Part shown: one piece after another, positions 1-5,861 of the stretch
Numbering within the stretch: position 1 is the stretch's first letter
Layout: every line of letters starts with the position of its first letter
NCBI GenBank assembly: GCA_023436485.1
Contig: JAEZIU010000119.1
Span: forward strand, 1-6,081
Length of the DNA stretch: 6,081 nucleotides
Reading direction: 5' to 3'
From: Bacillota bacterium
Lineage (GTDB): Bacteria > Bacillota > Clostridia > Acetivibrionales > DSM-1351
Translations under genes and position numbers: made by a program
The notes under the pieces: model-generated
Database searches by the model: none
Seen by the model: the letters and a program-made list of their open reading frames with translations, nothing else
What the model was told of the DNA's origin: nothing

Positions 1-78
1 TGGTCGGAATGACGTGACTTGAACACGCGACCTCTTGCACCCCAAGCAAGCACTCTAGCCAAACTGAGCTACATCCCG
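1..78 (-). tRNA. tRNA-Pro, anticodon GGG
   Basis: Read on the minus strand, this folds as a complete cloverleaf. The acceptor stem pairs CGGGATG with CATTCCG (one G-U pair), followed by discriminator A and an encoded CCA at the 3' end. The anticodon stem pairs CTTGC with GCAAG around the loop TTGGGGT, giving anticodon GGG, which reads CCC and CCU proline codons. The D-arm (TAGCTCAG) and T-arm (GTTCAAGTC) are recognisable. The gene is intact and starts at the very edge of the window, so further tRNAs could follow just outside it. It has its own promoter immediately upstream. Confidence 0.95.
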
Positions 79-92
79 ATAACGCGAAATTA

Positions 93-121
93 ATTATAGC
101 ACATTAATTTTAGAATGTAAA
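93..121 (-). promoter_or_regulatory. Promoter of tRNA-Pro
   Basis: On the minus strand, TTTACA (116-121) and a perfect TATAAT (93-98) are separated by 17 nt, with TG one base before the -10 box (extended -10). Transcription should start near position 86, about 8 nt before the mature tRNA 5' end. This is a near-consensus sigma-A promoter, as expected for a stable RNA gene. It sits directly behind the terminator of the preceding small gene. Confidence 0.8.
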
Positions 122-125
122 GACT

Positions 126-166
126 AAAAAAAAACCGGAATGCATATCAGCAATCCGGTTTTTTTT
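126..166 (-). terminator. Intrinsic terminator of the zinc-ribbon gene
   Basis: On the minus strand the arms AACCGGA and TCCGGTT pair, and the stem continues through a T-T mismatch into TGC/GCA around a six-base loop. A run of nine T follows. On the plus strand the same hairpin is followed by eight T, so it could act in both directions. It overlaps the stop codon of the 81-residue gene and separates that gene from the tRNA promoter. Confidence 0.85.
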
Positions 167-410
167 ATTCCTCTTTTGGTTGTAATTCACTTATATGATA
201 CGTAATACATTTGGAAGCTTTTGGTACTTTAGTAATCTTAGATGTTGTATTAATTGCAGCAGCAGCTGCAGCAGTTTTAGCAGCGGTTTTAGCAGCACGC
301 CCTGCTTTTTTGGCTTTCGCTTGTAAAAGCTTGCCCAAATTTGTACTACAATGTTTGTTACTACAACTTCCATTAATCATCATTGACCCACACTTGCAAA
401 ATTCTACCAT
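165..410 (-). CDS. Small zinc-ribbon protein with Ala/Lys-rich basic tail (81 aa)
   Basis: I do not recognise a named gene. From the start chosen here, the first 21 residues hold a cysteine cluster (C5-x-C7-x8-C16-x4-C21, with a histidine at 20) that looks like a compact zinc ribbon. Residues 31-52 are a low-complexity Ala/Lys/Arg stretch containing an AAKT repeat and six consecutive alanines. The last 30 residues are polar, with a fifth cysteine at 68 and an acidic end. The basic Ala/Lys segment recalls histone-H1-like tails, so nucleic-acid binding is plausible, but this is inference. An upstream ATG at 417-419 is in frame, but the GAAGGG ribosome site touches it directly, whereas it lies 9 nt before the ATG at 408-410; I therefore use the latter. 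The gene has its own promoter and terminator and is monocistronic. Similar short proteins occur in clostridia as far as I recall. Confidence 0.8.
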   Translation of the reverse strand: MVEFCKCGSMMINGSCSNKHCSTNLGKLLQAKAKKAGRAAKTAAKTAAAAAAINTTSKITKVPKASKCITYHISELQPKEE

Positions 411-419
411 ATTATTCAT

Positions 420-425
420 CCCTTC
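420..425 (-). promoter_or_regulatory. Ribosome binding site that fixes the 81-aa start
   Basis: GAAGGG on the minus strand lies 0 nt from the first in-frame ATG (417-419) and 9 nt from the second (408-410). Only the second spacing suits initiation, so the protein most likely begins MVEFCKC rather than MNNMVEF. Confidence 0.7.
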
Positions 426-444
426 AAGTCTTGTATGAAATACT

Positions 445-475
445 AGTATACCACAAGTTGGGCCATAAATGTAAC
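445..475 (-). promoter_or_regulatory. Promoter of the zinc-ribbon gene (extended -10)
   Basis: On the minus strand TGGTATACT forms an extended -10 (TATACT at 445-450, TG at 452-453). A weak -35 candidate, GTTACA (470-475), lies 19 nt further upstream. The start codon is about 35 nt downstream of the -10 box. The 12-base segment around the -10 is nearly the same as the one before the ECF gene. Confidence 0.5.
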
Positions 476-698
476 TGGAAATAAATGTATGTGTATTGAA
501 AGGCTATTTCTTATTAATTAATTTTAACGTAATTTTAAAATTCAAGTTACTTTTCCGCTTTGTTTTTATATTATTATTAGATGGCCTGTTTTTGTTTCGA
601 CGTGCCTTAACAACCGGGGAAATCCTCAAAACCTTATGTATCATTATAAAAACCGCCTTACCCATAATATTCCATATAATATATCGGCATTTTATAGC
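476..698 (-). other. Intergenic stretch with no supported gene
   Basis: Together with the flanking promoter and terminator, about 345 bases between the two small genes carry no convincing CDS. A 53-codon minus-strand frame (504-665, very Lys/Arg/Asn-rich) and a 74-codon plus-strand frame (496-720, hydrophobic) are open. Neither has a credible ribosome binding site, and the minus frame lies downstream of a terminator without an evident promoter. I see no structured RNA or repeat here. Confidence 0.4.
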
Positions 699-730
699 GA
701 AAAAAATAGCCTTCGGTTAAACCAAGGCTA
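699..730 (-). terminator. Intrinsic terminator of the small membrane protein gene
   Basis: On the minus strand TAGCCTT (from 730) pairs with AAGGCTA (ending 707), enclosing a short GGT/ACC inner helix with a bulge. A run of seven T follows at 706-700. It lies about 35 nt past the stop codon of the 56-residue gene. It may also end read-through transcripts from the upstream three-gene cluster, which has no obvious terminator of its own. Confidence 0.75.
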
Positions 731-764
731 AAGTTTGAGTAGTCTCATATTTAAATACACAAGA

Positions 765-935
765 TTAATAGCGCTGACCCTTTTTAGTAATTAATCTATA
801 AACTATATATCCAGCAATAACAAGGATTGCTAATGGTATTAATTGTTTTAGTATGAACCCTACTATGCTAATCGCCATTATCAGCAAAAATATCGCCACT
901 ATTATAGTTATAATTCTTTTAGTTTTATTATCCAT
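765..935 (-). CDS. Small two-helix membrane protein, 56 aa, unknown function
   Basis: The frame starts at ATG 933-935 and ends at TAA 765-767. It begins MDNKTKRII and ends with the basic tail KKGQRY. Two hydrophobic stretches, about residues 8-28 and 32-48, are separated by a short turn containing K30, Q31 and a proline at 34. This suggests a helical hairpin in the membrane with both charged ends on the cytoplasmic side. A strong GGAGGT site lies 9 nt before the start, a good sigma-A promoter lies just upstream, and a hairpin terminator follows. It therefore forms a complete transcription unit despite its size. I do not recognise a family. A type I toxin was considered, but no antisense RNA gene is visible and two helices with a polar turn are not typical of one. 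Confidence 0.8.
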   Translation of the reverse strand: MDNKTKRIITIIVAIFLLIMAISIVGFILKQLIPLAILVIAGYIVYRLITKKGQRY

Positions 936-967
936 ATACTTTTTACCTCCGTCTTTAATATAGGTAA

Positions 968-997
968 ATTATACACCTACATATATACTTTTGTCTA
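968..997 (-). promoter_or_regulatory. Promoter of the 56-aa membrane protein gene
   Basis: On the minus strand TAGACA (992-997) and a perfect TATAAT (968-973) are separated by 18 nt. The predicted start, near 961, leaves a leader of about 26 nt that contains the GGAGGT ribosome site. The promoter lies in the AT-rich gap after the desulfurase-like gene. Confidence 0.75.
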
Positions 998-1055
998 TAA
1001 AAATTTAATTATTTTGATTCATTTATTAATTATTTTAATATTTAAATCAATTTCA

Positions 1056-2207
1056 TTAATTTAAATAGCCTTTTGCAATTATATTTATTGATTCTACTAC
1101 AAAGTCTACTTCAGCATTTGTATTAAAACATCCTACACTCAATCTCACTATTCCTGAATTTAATGTTCTAAAATGAGAATGTGCCAGCGGAGCACAGTGG
1201 AGACCTGCTCTGCATTCAATTTTATACTTCTTGTCAAGTTGATAGCTGATTTCTGTAGAGTCCTCTCCCTCAAAGTTAAAAGCTACTATTCCACTGTTTT
1301 CTTCAACTCTTTCGGGGCTGAACATCTTTATATTGTTAATACGGGATATTCCGTCAAAAAGTCTGATGGTTAGCTCATCCTTTTTTTTACGAATTTTATC
1401 AACACCGTTTTTTTGAATAAACTCCAATCCTGCCCCAAGTCCTGCTATACCCGGCGTATTTAGAGTTCCACTTTCAAGTTTGTCTGGCATAATTTCCGGC
1501 TGGTACAGCAGTTCAGACCTGCTGCCTGTACCACCTCTCATTAGTGGCCGTAGCTGTATTTTGGGTGATACATATAGTCCTCCTGTCCCCTGGGGGCCAA
1601 GAAGTCCTTTATGTCCGGGAAACGCTACCATATCGGCATGAACCCGGTTTATATCCAGCTCTATACTTCCAAGTCCCTGTGATGCATCTATCAGATACAT
1701 TACGCCATTATTCCGGGCTATTTTGCCAATCTCCTCTACAGGCATAATAATACCGTTAACATTTGAGGATAGCGTACATACAATTAGTTTTGTTCTTTTA
1801 TTTATACTTTTTCTTATGTCCTGTGGATCAACAAAGCCAAGACTGTCACCACCGACGATTGTGAGTTTAATCCCTCCATATTTTTCCAGTGTTTTTAATG
1901 GCCTTATTACTGAATTATGTTCCATACTGGTTGTAATTACGTGATCCCCGGGCGAAAGGCTTCCGCAAATTGCAATATTTAAAGCCTCCGTTGCATTTTT
2001 GGTAAAGCTTATATTCAGACTGTCCTCTATTTTTAGCAGCTTTGCTATACGTTCACGAGTAGCGGTCACAGTTGCAGCACTGGCAACCGACATTGTATGA
2101 CTACCTCTGCCCGGATTGGCACAATAGGTTCTTAAACATTTATCCATTTCAATATATACAGCTTCTGGCTTTGGAAAGGAAGTAGCGGCGTTATCCAGAT
2201 AAATCAT
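1056..2207 (-). CDS. Cysteine desulfurase-like class V aminotransferase
   Basis: This is a 383-residue fold-type I PLP enzyme of the cysteine desulfurase family (NifS/SufS-like; probably the subfamily annotated only as 'cysteine desulfurase family protein'). It begins MIYLDNAATSFPKP, the family's usual N-terminus. Visible residues are H97 (MEHNS), which stacks on the cofactor ring; D174 and Q177 (LIDASQ), which contact the pyridine; K200 (PGHKG), the Schiff-base lysine; and C338 in CRAGLHCAPLAH, the position of the persulfide-forming cysteine. The RAGxHCA context resembles group II (SufS/CsdB) enzymes. Such enzymes remove sulfur from cysteine, or selenium from selenocysteine, leaving alanine. 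No scaffold, SufU or selenium gene is in the window, so the acceptor is unknown. It is the last gene of the MocR cluster, 44 nt after the aminotransferase. An upstream in-frame TTG (2217-2219) is rejected because it overlaps the ribosome site. Confidence 0.92.
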   Translation of the reverse strand: MIYLDNAATSFPKPEAVYIEMDKCLRTYCANPGRGSHTMSVASAATVTATRERIAKLLKIEDSLNISFTKNATEALNIAICGSLSPGDHVITTSMEHNSVIRPLKTLEKYGGIKLTIVGGDSLGFVDPQDIRKSINKRTKLIVCTLSSNVNGIIMPVEEIGKIARNNGVMYLIDASQGLGSIELDINRVHADMVAFPGHKGLLGPQGTGGLYVSPKIQLRPLMRGGTGSRSELLYQPEIMPDKLESGTLNTPGIAGLGAGLEFIQKNGVDKIRKKKDELTIRLFDGISRINNIKMFSPERVEENSGIVAFNFEGEDSTEISYQLDKKYKIECRAGLHCAPLAHSHFRTLNSGIVRLSVGCFNTNAEVDFVVESINIIAKGYLN

Positions 2208-2212
2208 AATAT

Positions 2213-2217
2213 ACCTC
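2213..2217 (-). promoter_or_regulatory. Ribosome binding site fixing the desulfurase-like start
   Basis: GAGGT on the minus strand lies 5 nt before ATG 2205-2207. It overlaps the in-frame TTG codon at 2217-2219, so that codon cannot be the start. The protein should begin MIYLDNAAT. Confidence 0.75.
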
Positions 2218-2251
2218 AACTATTTTGGGTTTATTATAATGTATGAAACTA

Positions 2252-3442
2252 TTATTTCTTTAGTTCCTCTGTAAGAAGTTCTCCCAATATTTTAACTCCC
2301 TTAATAATTTTATCCTCTGTAAGTCCCGAAAAGTTGAGTCTCATTGTATTTTCGTGTCCTCCTCCCGGATAAAAAGCACTCCCCTGTACAAATGCCACTC
2401 CTCTTTTCATTGCACTAATTAGAAGCTCCCTGCTTGACATTCTTTCAGGTAAAGTCACCCACAAAAACATTCCCCCCTGCGGGTTAGTGAAGGATATTTC
2501 CTTTGGAAAATATCTCTTTATTGAATCTAACATTGTATCTTTTCGCCTTTTATAAATTAATATATTATCTCGGATATGAGCTTTAATATCGTATTTTTCT
2601 ATATACCTTGCAATAAGCATTTGCGTAAAAAAATTGGTATGCAGGTCTGTCCCCTGCTTTAGAAGAATATATTTTTTTAAGATTTCTTTCGATGCACTCA
2701 CCCAACCAACCCTGAAACCGGGACAAACTGTTTTTGAGAAAGTGCTCAGGTATACTACTCTTCCTTCAGTATCAAAGCTTTTCAAAGGAGGAAAGTTATT
2801 TCCGTCAAAGCAAAGTTCACTATAGGGATTGTCCTCAATTATAATCAAATCATGCTTATTGGCAACATCAATAAGAGCTCTACGACGCTCCAGACTCATT
2901 CTCCTTCCCGTAGGGTTTTGGTAGTCAGGTATAGTGTACAAAAATTTTATGTTTTTATTTTCATTTAGCTTCTTTTTTAAGACTTCAATAATTAAACCTT
3001 CTTCGTCCATTTCAATTTCGATATATTCAGGGTAACATGGGTTAAATGCATTTATCGCCGATAGATAAGTAGGACTCTCACATAGAACAACATCTCCCTC
3101 ATCCAGAAAGACCTTAGCAGTAAGATCTAAACCCTGCTGAGAGCCTGATGTTATCAGAATATCATCAGATTCGACATCTATTCCCTTTTCTTTCATCAAC
3201 TTTGCAATAATTTTATGTAGTTCATGATATCCTTCCGAGACTGCATACTGCATTGTTTTAGCTCCATTTTCTGATAATACCTCATGGCAAAGTATTTTCA
3301 TTTCTTCAACAGGAAAGGTCTCCTCAGCAGGAAGACCACCACCAAAGGATATTATGTCCTGCGAATCCGTTAATTTCAGAAGTTCTCTTACTTCAGATGC
3401 CTTAAGTGTACGGGCTCTCCTTGCAAATGTATCATTTATCAT
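2252..3442 (-). CDS. PLP-dependent aminotransferase, class I/II (2-aminoadipate/aromatic type)
   Basis: This is a 396-residue fold-type I aminotransferase of the COG1167 type without a DNA-binding domain, often annotated as 2-aminoadipate transaminase (LysN/Aro8-like). Visible landmarks are GGGLPAEETFP (34-44), SGSQQG (99-104, phosphate-binding region), N176 in QNPTG, D204 and Y207 in EDNPY, the Schiff-base lysine K237 in STFSKT, R244 in GFRVGW, and R368 in MRLNFS, which would hold the substrate carboxylate. The set is complete, so it should be active, moving an amino group between an amino acid and 2-oxoglutarate in the cytoplasm. The family is broad (2-aminoadipate, aromatic, branched-chain or other amino acids), so the substrate is not assignable. 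It starts 27 nt after the MocR gene, with GGAGGAGGG 6 nt before ATG. It resembles the C-terminal domain of that regulator through most of its length, suggesting an old duplication or shared ligand. Confidence 0.93.
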   Translation of the reverse strand: MINDTFARRARTLKASEVRELLKLTDSQDIISFGGGLPAEETFPVEEMKILCHEVLSENGAKTMQYAVSEGYHELHKIIAKLMKEKGIDVESDDILITSGSQQGLDLTAKVFLDEGDVVLCESPTYLSAINAFNPCYPEYIEIEMDEEGLIIEVLKKKLNENKNIKFLYTIPDYQNPTGRRMSLERRRALIDVANKHDLIIIEDNPYSELCFDGNNFPPLKSFDTEGRVVYLSTFSKTVCPGFRVGWVSASKEILKKYILLKQGTDLHTNFFTQMLIARYIEKYDIKAHIRDNILIYKRRKDTMLDSIKRYFPKEISFTNPQGGMFLWVTLPERMSSRELLISAMKRGVAFVQGSAFYPGGGHENTMRLNFSGLTEDKIIKGVKILGELLTEELKK

Positions 3443-3469
3443 TATATTCCCTCCTCCATATCAAAAATT

Positions 3470-4990
3470 TCATAAAAACGGATTAATCTCTGCTTCAAAT
3501 GCATATTTCTTTTTTAAGCTTCCGGCAGAGTACTTCTTTATACAACTCTTTAAAATAGAAATGCCCTCTTTTATGTCCTTTTCATTGGGATAGGAAAAAT
3601 TAAGCCTTATATAGTTACCGTCAATACTATAACCCGGATAGAATATATCTCCCAGCATCACCACAACACCTTTGTCGGCCAATCTTTTGACAAATTCACT
3701 CATGCGTATATAATCTGGAAGCCTGAGCCATATAAAATATCCTCCATTCGGCACGGTTATTGTCATACCGTCTAAGCTACCTTTGTTTATTTCATTTAGC
3801 ATCAAATCTCTTTTGTTCTTATACATTTTTCTTAAATAGTCTAAATGCGGCCCCATATGTCCGGCATTTAAAAATTCATTAATCATAAACTGAGAATGTG
3901 TACTTGTCTGTATATCCGTAATCTGTTTAAACTGAATAAACCGGCCTATAATATTCTCACTCGCCACAACAAAGCCTACTCTTAGGCTGAAGGAAATTGT
4001 TTTTGAAAATGAGCTGAGGTAAACTACATAGTCGTTATTGTCCAAGCTTTTCAGAGAAGGTAATGGGTTGCCACTGTAATATAATTCACCATAAGGATCA
4101 TCCTCAAGAATCGGCAAATTATAATAATATGCAAGTTTCAGAAGTCCTTTTCTCCTTTCGAGGCTCATGGATATTCCCGTCGGATTATGAAAATTAGGCT
4201 GAGTATATATAAATTTCGGTCTGTACTTTATAAGACAGGATTCCAGAATATCCAGCCTTATTCCCTCATCATCCATTGGTATTCCTATAATTTTTGCATC
4301 ATAACTTTCAAATGCTTGTATAGCACCTATATACGTAGGTTCCTCCACCAGAACTACATCACCCGGTTCTATAATCGTCCGTGCAAAGAACTCAATAGAC
4401 TGCTGTGATCCTGATGTAACCATTATCTGTTTTGTCCCTGCATTAATACCAATTTCCTGTATGTATGCCTTGATTGCCGTTTTCAGTTCAATACTTCCAT
4501 CAACCGGAGTAGGCATAAACAACTTCTCCCTGTGTTTTTCTATTATCTGAGTCTGCAGATTTTTCATAAGGTTAATATCGCACGCGTCTTCTGAAGAAAT
4601 ACCCGATGCAAAAGAGATAATTTTTTCTTTTTCAAATACTGATAATATGTTATTGATTGTTTGCTCTCCTGATTTTGCAGATCTCTTGCTTTCAAACTGT
4701 CCCCACCTCAATGGCGGTATGTACATTTTCTCCTGAGCGATGTCCTTTGTCAGTGGTGCAAGAACTACAGTTCCGCTGCCGATTCGTGATTCAACCAGCC
4801 CGTCGGCTTTAAGCTCCATATAAGCTTTAACAACCGTAGTTCTGTTTACACCAAGTTTCATGCTCAATGTCCTTTCAGCAGGTAGAATAAAACTTGCAGG
4901 TAGCTTGCCAACTGCAATCTGATGCTCTATCTGTTTTTTTATCTGCAGGTATATGGGAGTTTTCGATTCTCTGTTTATTATAATATCCAT
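3470..4990 (-). CDS. MocR-family transcriptional regulator (GntR HTH fused to aminotransferase domain)
   Basis: This 506-residue protein has an N-terminal GntR winged helix-turn-helix (about residues 10-78, with PAERTLSMKLGVNRTTVVKAY and a GSGTVV wing). A linker (about 79-122) joins it to a fold-type I aminotransferase domain (about 123-485). The domain keeps the PLP-binding residues: SGSQQS (193-198), N269 in HNPTG, D297 in EDDPY, K330 in SSFSK, R337 in LRVGF and R462 in IRLNFS. This is the MocR/GabR/PdxR architecture. Known members bind PLP, alone or as an amino-acid adduct, and use it to switch DNA binding; many control PLP synthesis or amino-acid use. A lysine-rich tail of about 20 residues follows the domain. 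AGGAGGT lies 5 nt before ATG 4988-4990. The gene leads the three-gene cluster, and an array of CCAATT elements at its promoter suggests autoregulation. PdxR- or GabR-type function cannot be told apart from sequence alone. Confidence 0.93.
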   Translation of the reverse strand: MDIIINRESKTPIYLQIKKQIEHQIAVGKLPASFILPAERTLSMKLGVNRTTVVKAYMELKADGLVESRIGSGTVVLAPLTKDIAQEKMYIPPLRWGQFESKRSAKSGEQTINNILSVFEKEKIISFASGISSEDACDINLMKNLQTQIIEKHREKLFMPTPVDGSIELKTAIKAYIQEIGINAGTKQIMVTSGSQQSIEFFARTIIEPGDVVLVEEPTYIGAIQAFESYDAKIIGIPMDDEGIRLDILESCLIKYRPKFIYTQPNFHNPTGISMSLERRKGLLKLAYYYNLPILEDDPYGELYYSGNPLPSLKSLDNNDYVVYLSSFSKTISFSLRVGFVVASENIIGRFIQFKQITDIQTSTHSQFMINEFLNAGHMGPHLDYLRKMYKNKRDLMLNEINKGSLDGMTITVPNGGYFIWLRLPDYIRMSEFVKRLADKGVVVMLGDIFYPGYSIDGNYIRLNFSYPNEKDIKEGISILKSCIKKYSAGSLKKKYAFEAEINPFL

Positions 4991-5021
4991 TTTTTACCTC
5001 CTCTCACACTACTAATGTACT

Positions 5022-5050
5022 TTTATAATTATAATTCCTTAGTTTTTCAA
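5022..5050 (-). promoter_or_regulatory. Proposed main promoter of the MocR operon
   Basis: On the minus strand TTGAAA (5045-5050) and TATAAA (5022-5027) are separated by exactly 17 nt, each one mismatch from consensus. Transcription would start near 5015, about 25 nt before the start codon. The -35 box directly abuts an inverted repeat of the CCAATT element, placing the regulator next to or over RNA polymerase. Confidence 0.65.
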
Positions 5051-5140
5051 AATTGGTATCATCCAATTTCATTATAAGTCAAAATTAATTGGGAATAAAC
5101 ATCCAATTCTCATATTTTATGCCCATCCAATTTTAAATTG
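5050..5140 (-). promoter_or_regulatory. Operator array: five CCAATT/AATTGG elements before the MocR gene
   Basis: On the plus strand the element CATCCAATT occurs three times (5060-5068, 5100-5108, 5124-5132). AATTGG, its inverted core, occurs at 5051-5056 and 5087-5092. The first two cores form an inverted repeat AAATTGG-N6-CCAATTT (5050-5069). The last element lies in a 13-bp palindrome CAATTT-T-AAATTG (5128-5140). Core starts are spaced 12, 24, 16 and 24 nt. Five copies in about 80 bp, all between the ECF terminator and the MocR promoter, fit multi-site binding by the adjacent MocR protein. The repeats are seen directly; the identity of the binding protein is inferred. Confidence 0.65.
5071..5099 (-). 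promoter_or_regulatory. Possible second, upstream promoter of the MocR operon
   Basis: On the minus strand a perfect TATAAT (5071-5076) has a weak -35 candidate TTTATT (5094-5099) 17 nt upstream. Its start site would fall inside the AAATTGG-N6-CCAATTT inverted repeat, so a protein bound there would block it. It is weaker than the proximal promoter and may be chance in AT-rich DNA. Confidence 0.35.
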
Positions 5141-5147
5141 TATAAGC

Positions 5148-5190
5148 AAAAAGCTGTACCCTTGAAATCGTCTCGCTTCAAAGGTACAGC
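5148..5190 (-). terminator. Strong intrinsic terminator of the ECF S-component gene
   Basis: On the minus strand GCTGTACCTTTGAA pairs with TTCAAGGGTACAGC (14 bp, one G-T pair) around a loop of about ten bases, followed by TTTTT. It lies about 20 nt past the ECF stop codon and insulates the MocR operon from it. Confidence 0.92.
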
Positions 5191-5211
5191 CCAATAATTC
5201 GTTTATACTAA

Positions 5212-5727
5212 TTAATCTATTGCCTTCCTCAAGCCGGTGATTACCGGTATTGCAATGAATCCCCCTATCAAGGCAGTTACAAGTTGTGGCCAGCTGAACA
5301 TACCTAAAAGTCTTTGAGCAAACTTTGGAAATTCAAAAATGTTCAGAAATAAATTGATAGAACCATACAAAAATCCAAACTTTAAAATTGAACCTAAAAT
5401 AACCCCTGCATATTTGTTTTTGTTATACAAGAAGTAAAATACTATCACCAATAGAAGGTTGGCTACCGATATTACCGGAGCATACAATAGCAATGCTGCC
5501 GCCAGTGGAGCATGGTTATTTATTAGTGATGTAAACGGAGATAATACAGCGATTGCTACGCCACCTCCTATTCCGGCAGTCATTGCGGCTACTAAAATAC
5601 ACAAATTGACCATCGGGCCAACTACAAAATTGTTGAAAGGAAGGATTCTCCCCACCATCTGTACTACAACTACAACAGCAAGAAGAATCGCAGTTCTTGT
5701 AATCATTCCAATCTTGTCATTTTTCAT
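5212..5727 (-). CDS. ECF transporter S component, substrate unknown
   Basis: This is a 171-residue, very hydrophobic protein with about five to six membrane helices (roughly residues 12-29, 36-54, 56-72, 76-102, 107-130 and 146-166). The N-terminal KxxMITRTAILLA segment, the GPMVN turn after the first helix and the glycine-rich AGIGGGVAIAVLSPF region resemble substrate-binding S subunits of energy-coupling factor vitamin transporters. These pair with a shared EcfT and two ATPases, none of which are in the window, as is normal for group II systems. Residues do not let me name the vitamin; a vitamin B6 role is worth testing given the neighbouring PLP genes. The frame stays open upstream to GTG 5902-5904 (59 more codons), but AAGGGGG 6 nt before ATG 5725-5727 and the family's length favour the shorter form. 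It is a single-gene unit with its own terminator, divergent from the ilvE-like gene. Confidence 0.82.
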   Translation of the reverse strand: MKNDKIGMITRTAILLAVVVVVQMVGRILPFNNFVVGPMVNLCILVAAMTAGIGGGVAIAVLSPFTSLINNHAPLAAALLLYAPVISVANLLLVIVFYFLYNKNKYAGVILGSILKFGFLYGSINLFLNIFEFPKFAQRLLGMFSWPQLVTALIGGFIAIPVITGLRKAID

Positions 5728-5733
5728 ATATGT

Positions 5734-5740
5734 CCCCCTT
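5734..5740 (-). promoter_or_regulatory. Ribosome binding site fixing the ECF S-component start
   Basis: AAGGGGG on the minus strand lies 6 nt before ATG 5725-5727. No comparable site precedes the upstream in-frame GTG at 5902-5904, so the 59-codon upstream extension is probably untranslated leader. Confidence 0.75.
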
Positions 5741-5791
5741 GTATGGATAATAAAAGCAAAATAGTGAATAATATATTGAATTACTGTATAA

Positions 5792-5803
5792 ATATACCAC
5801 AAA
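5792..5803 (-). promoter_or_regulatory. Possible extended -10 promoter of the ECF gene
   Basis: On the minus strand TTGTGGTATATT contains an extended -10 (TGGTATATT; TATATT at 5792-5797). No good -35 box is visible 16-18 nt upstream. It would give a leader of about 60 nt. Nearly the same 12 bases form the -10 region of the zinc-ribbon gene. Confidence 0.35.
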
Positions 5804-5861
5804 ATTCTGCTTAATAACATCCTTTTAGCAATGTGATTAACTAAATTCCCATTTCCTATGG

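Noticed and set aside
504..665. 53-codon minus-strand frame beginning MGKAVFIM, very Lys/Arg/Asn-rich
   Set aside because: No convincing Shine-Dalgarno site or promoter, downstream of a terminator, and a composition expected from A-rich noncoding DNA. Conservation in relatives would revive it.
496..720. 74-codon hydrophobic plus-strand frame
   Set aside because: It would start at TTG with no ribosome site, ends inside a minus-strand terminator, and its hydrophobicity reflects T-rich DNA.
765..935. Type I toxin interpretation of the 56-aa membrane protein
   Set aside because: No convergent or overlapping antisense RNA promoter was found, and a two-helix protein with a polar turn is not the usual toxin form.
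2208..2219. TTG start giving four extra residues to the desulfurase-like protein
   Set aside because: The TTG overlaps the GAGGT ribosome site, and family members begin near the YLDNAAT motif.
5459..5764. 101-codon plus-strand frame opposite the ECF gene
   Set aside because: It is antisense to a well-supported membrane protein with a good ribosome site; its Thr/Ala/Ile-rich composition is a shadow of the hydrophobic codons.
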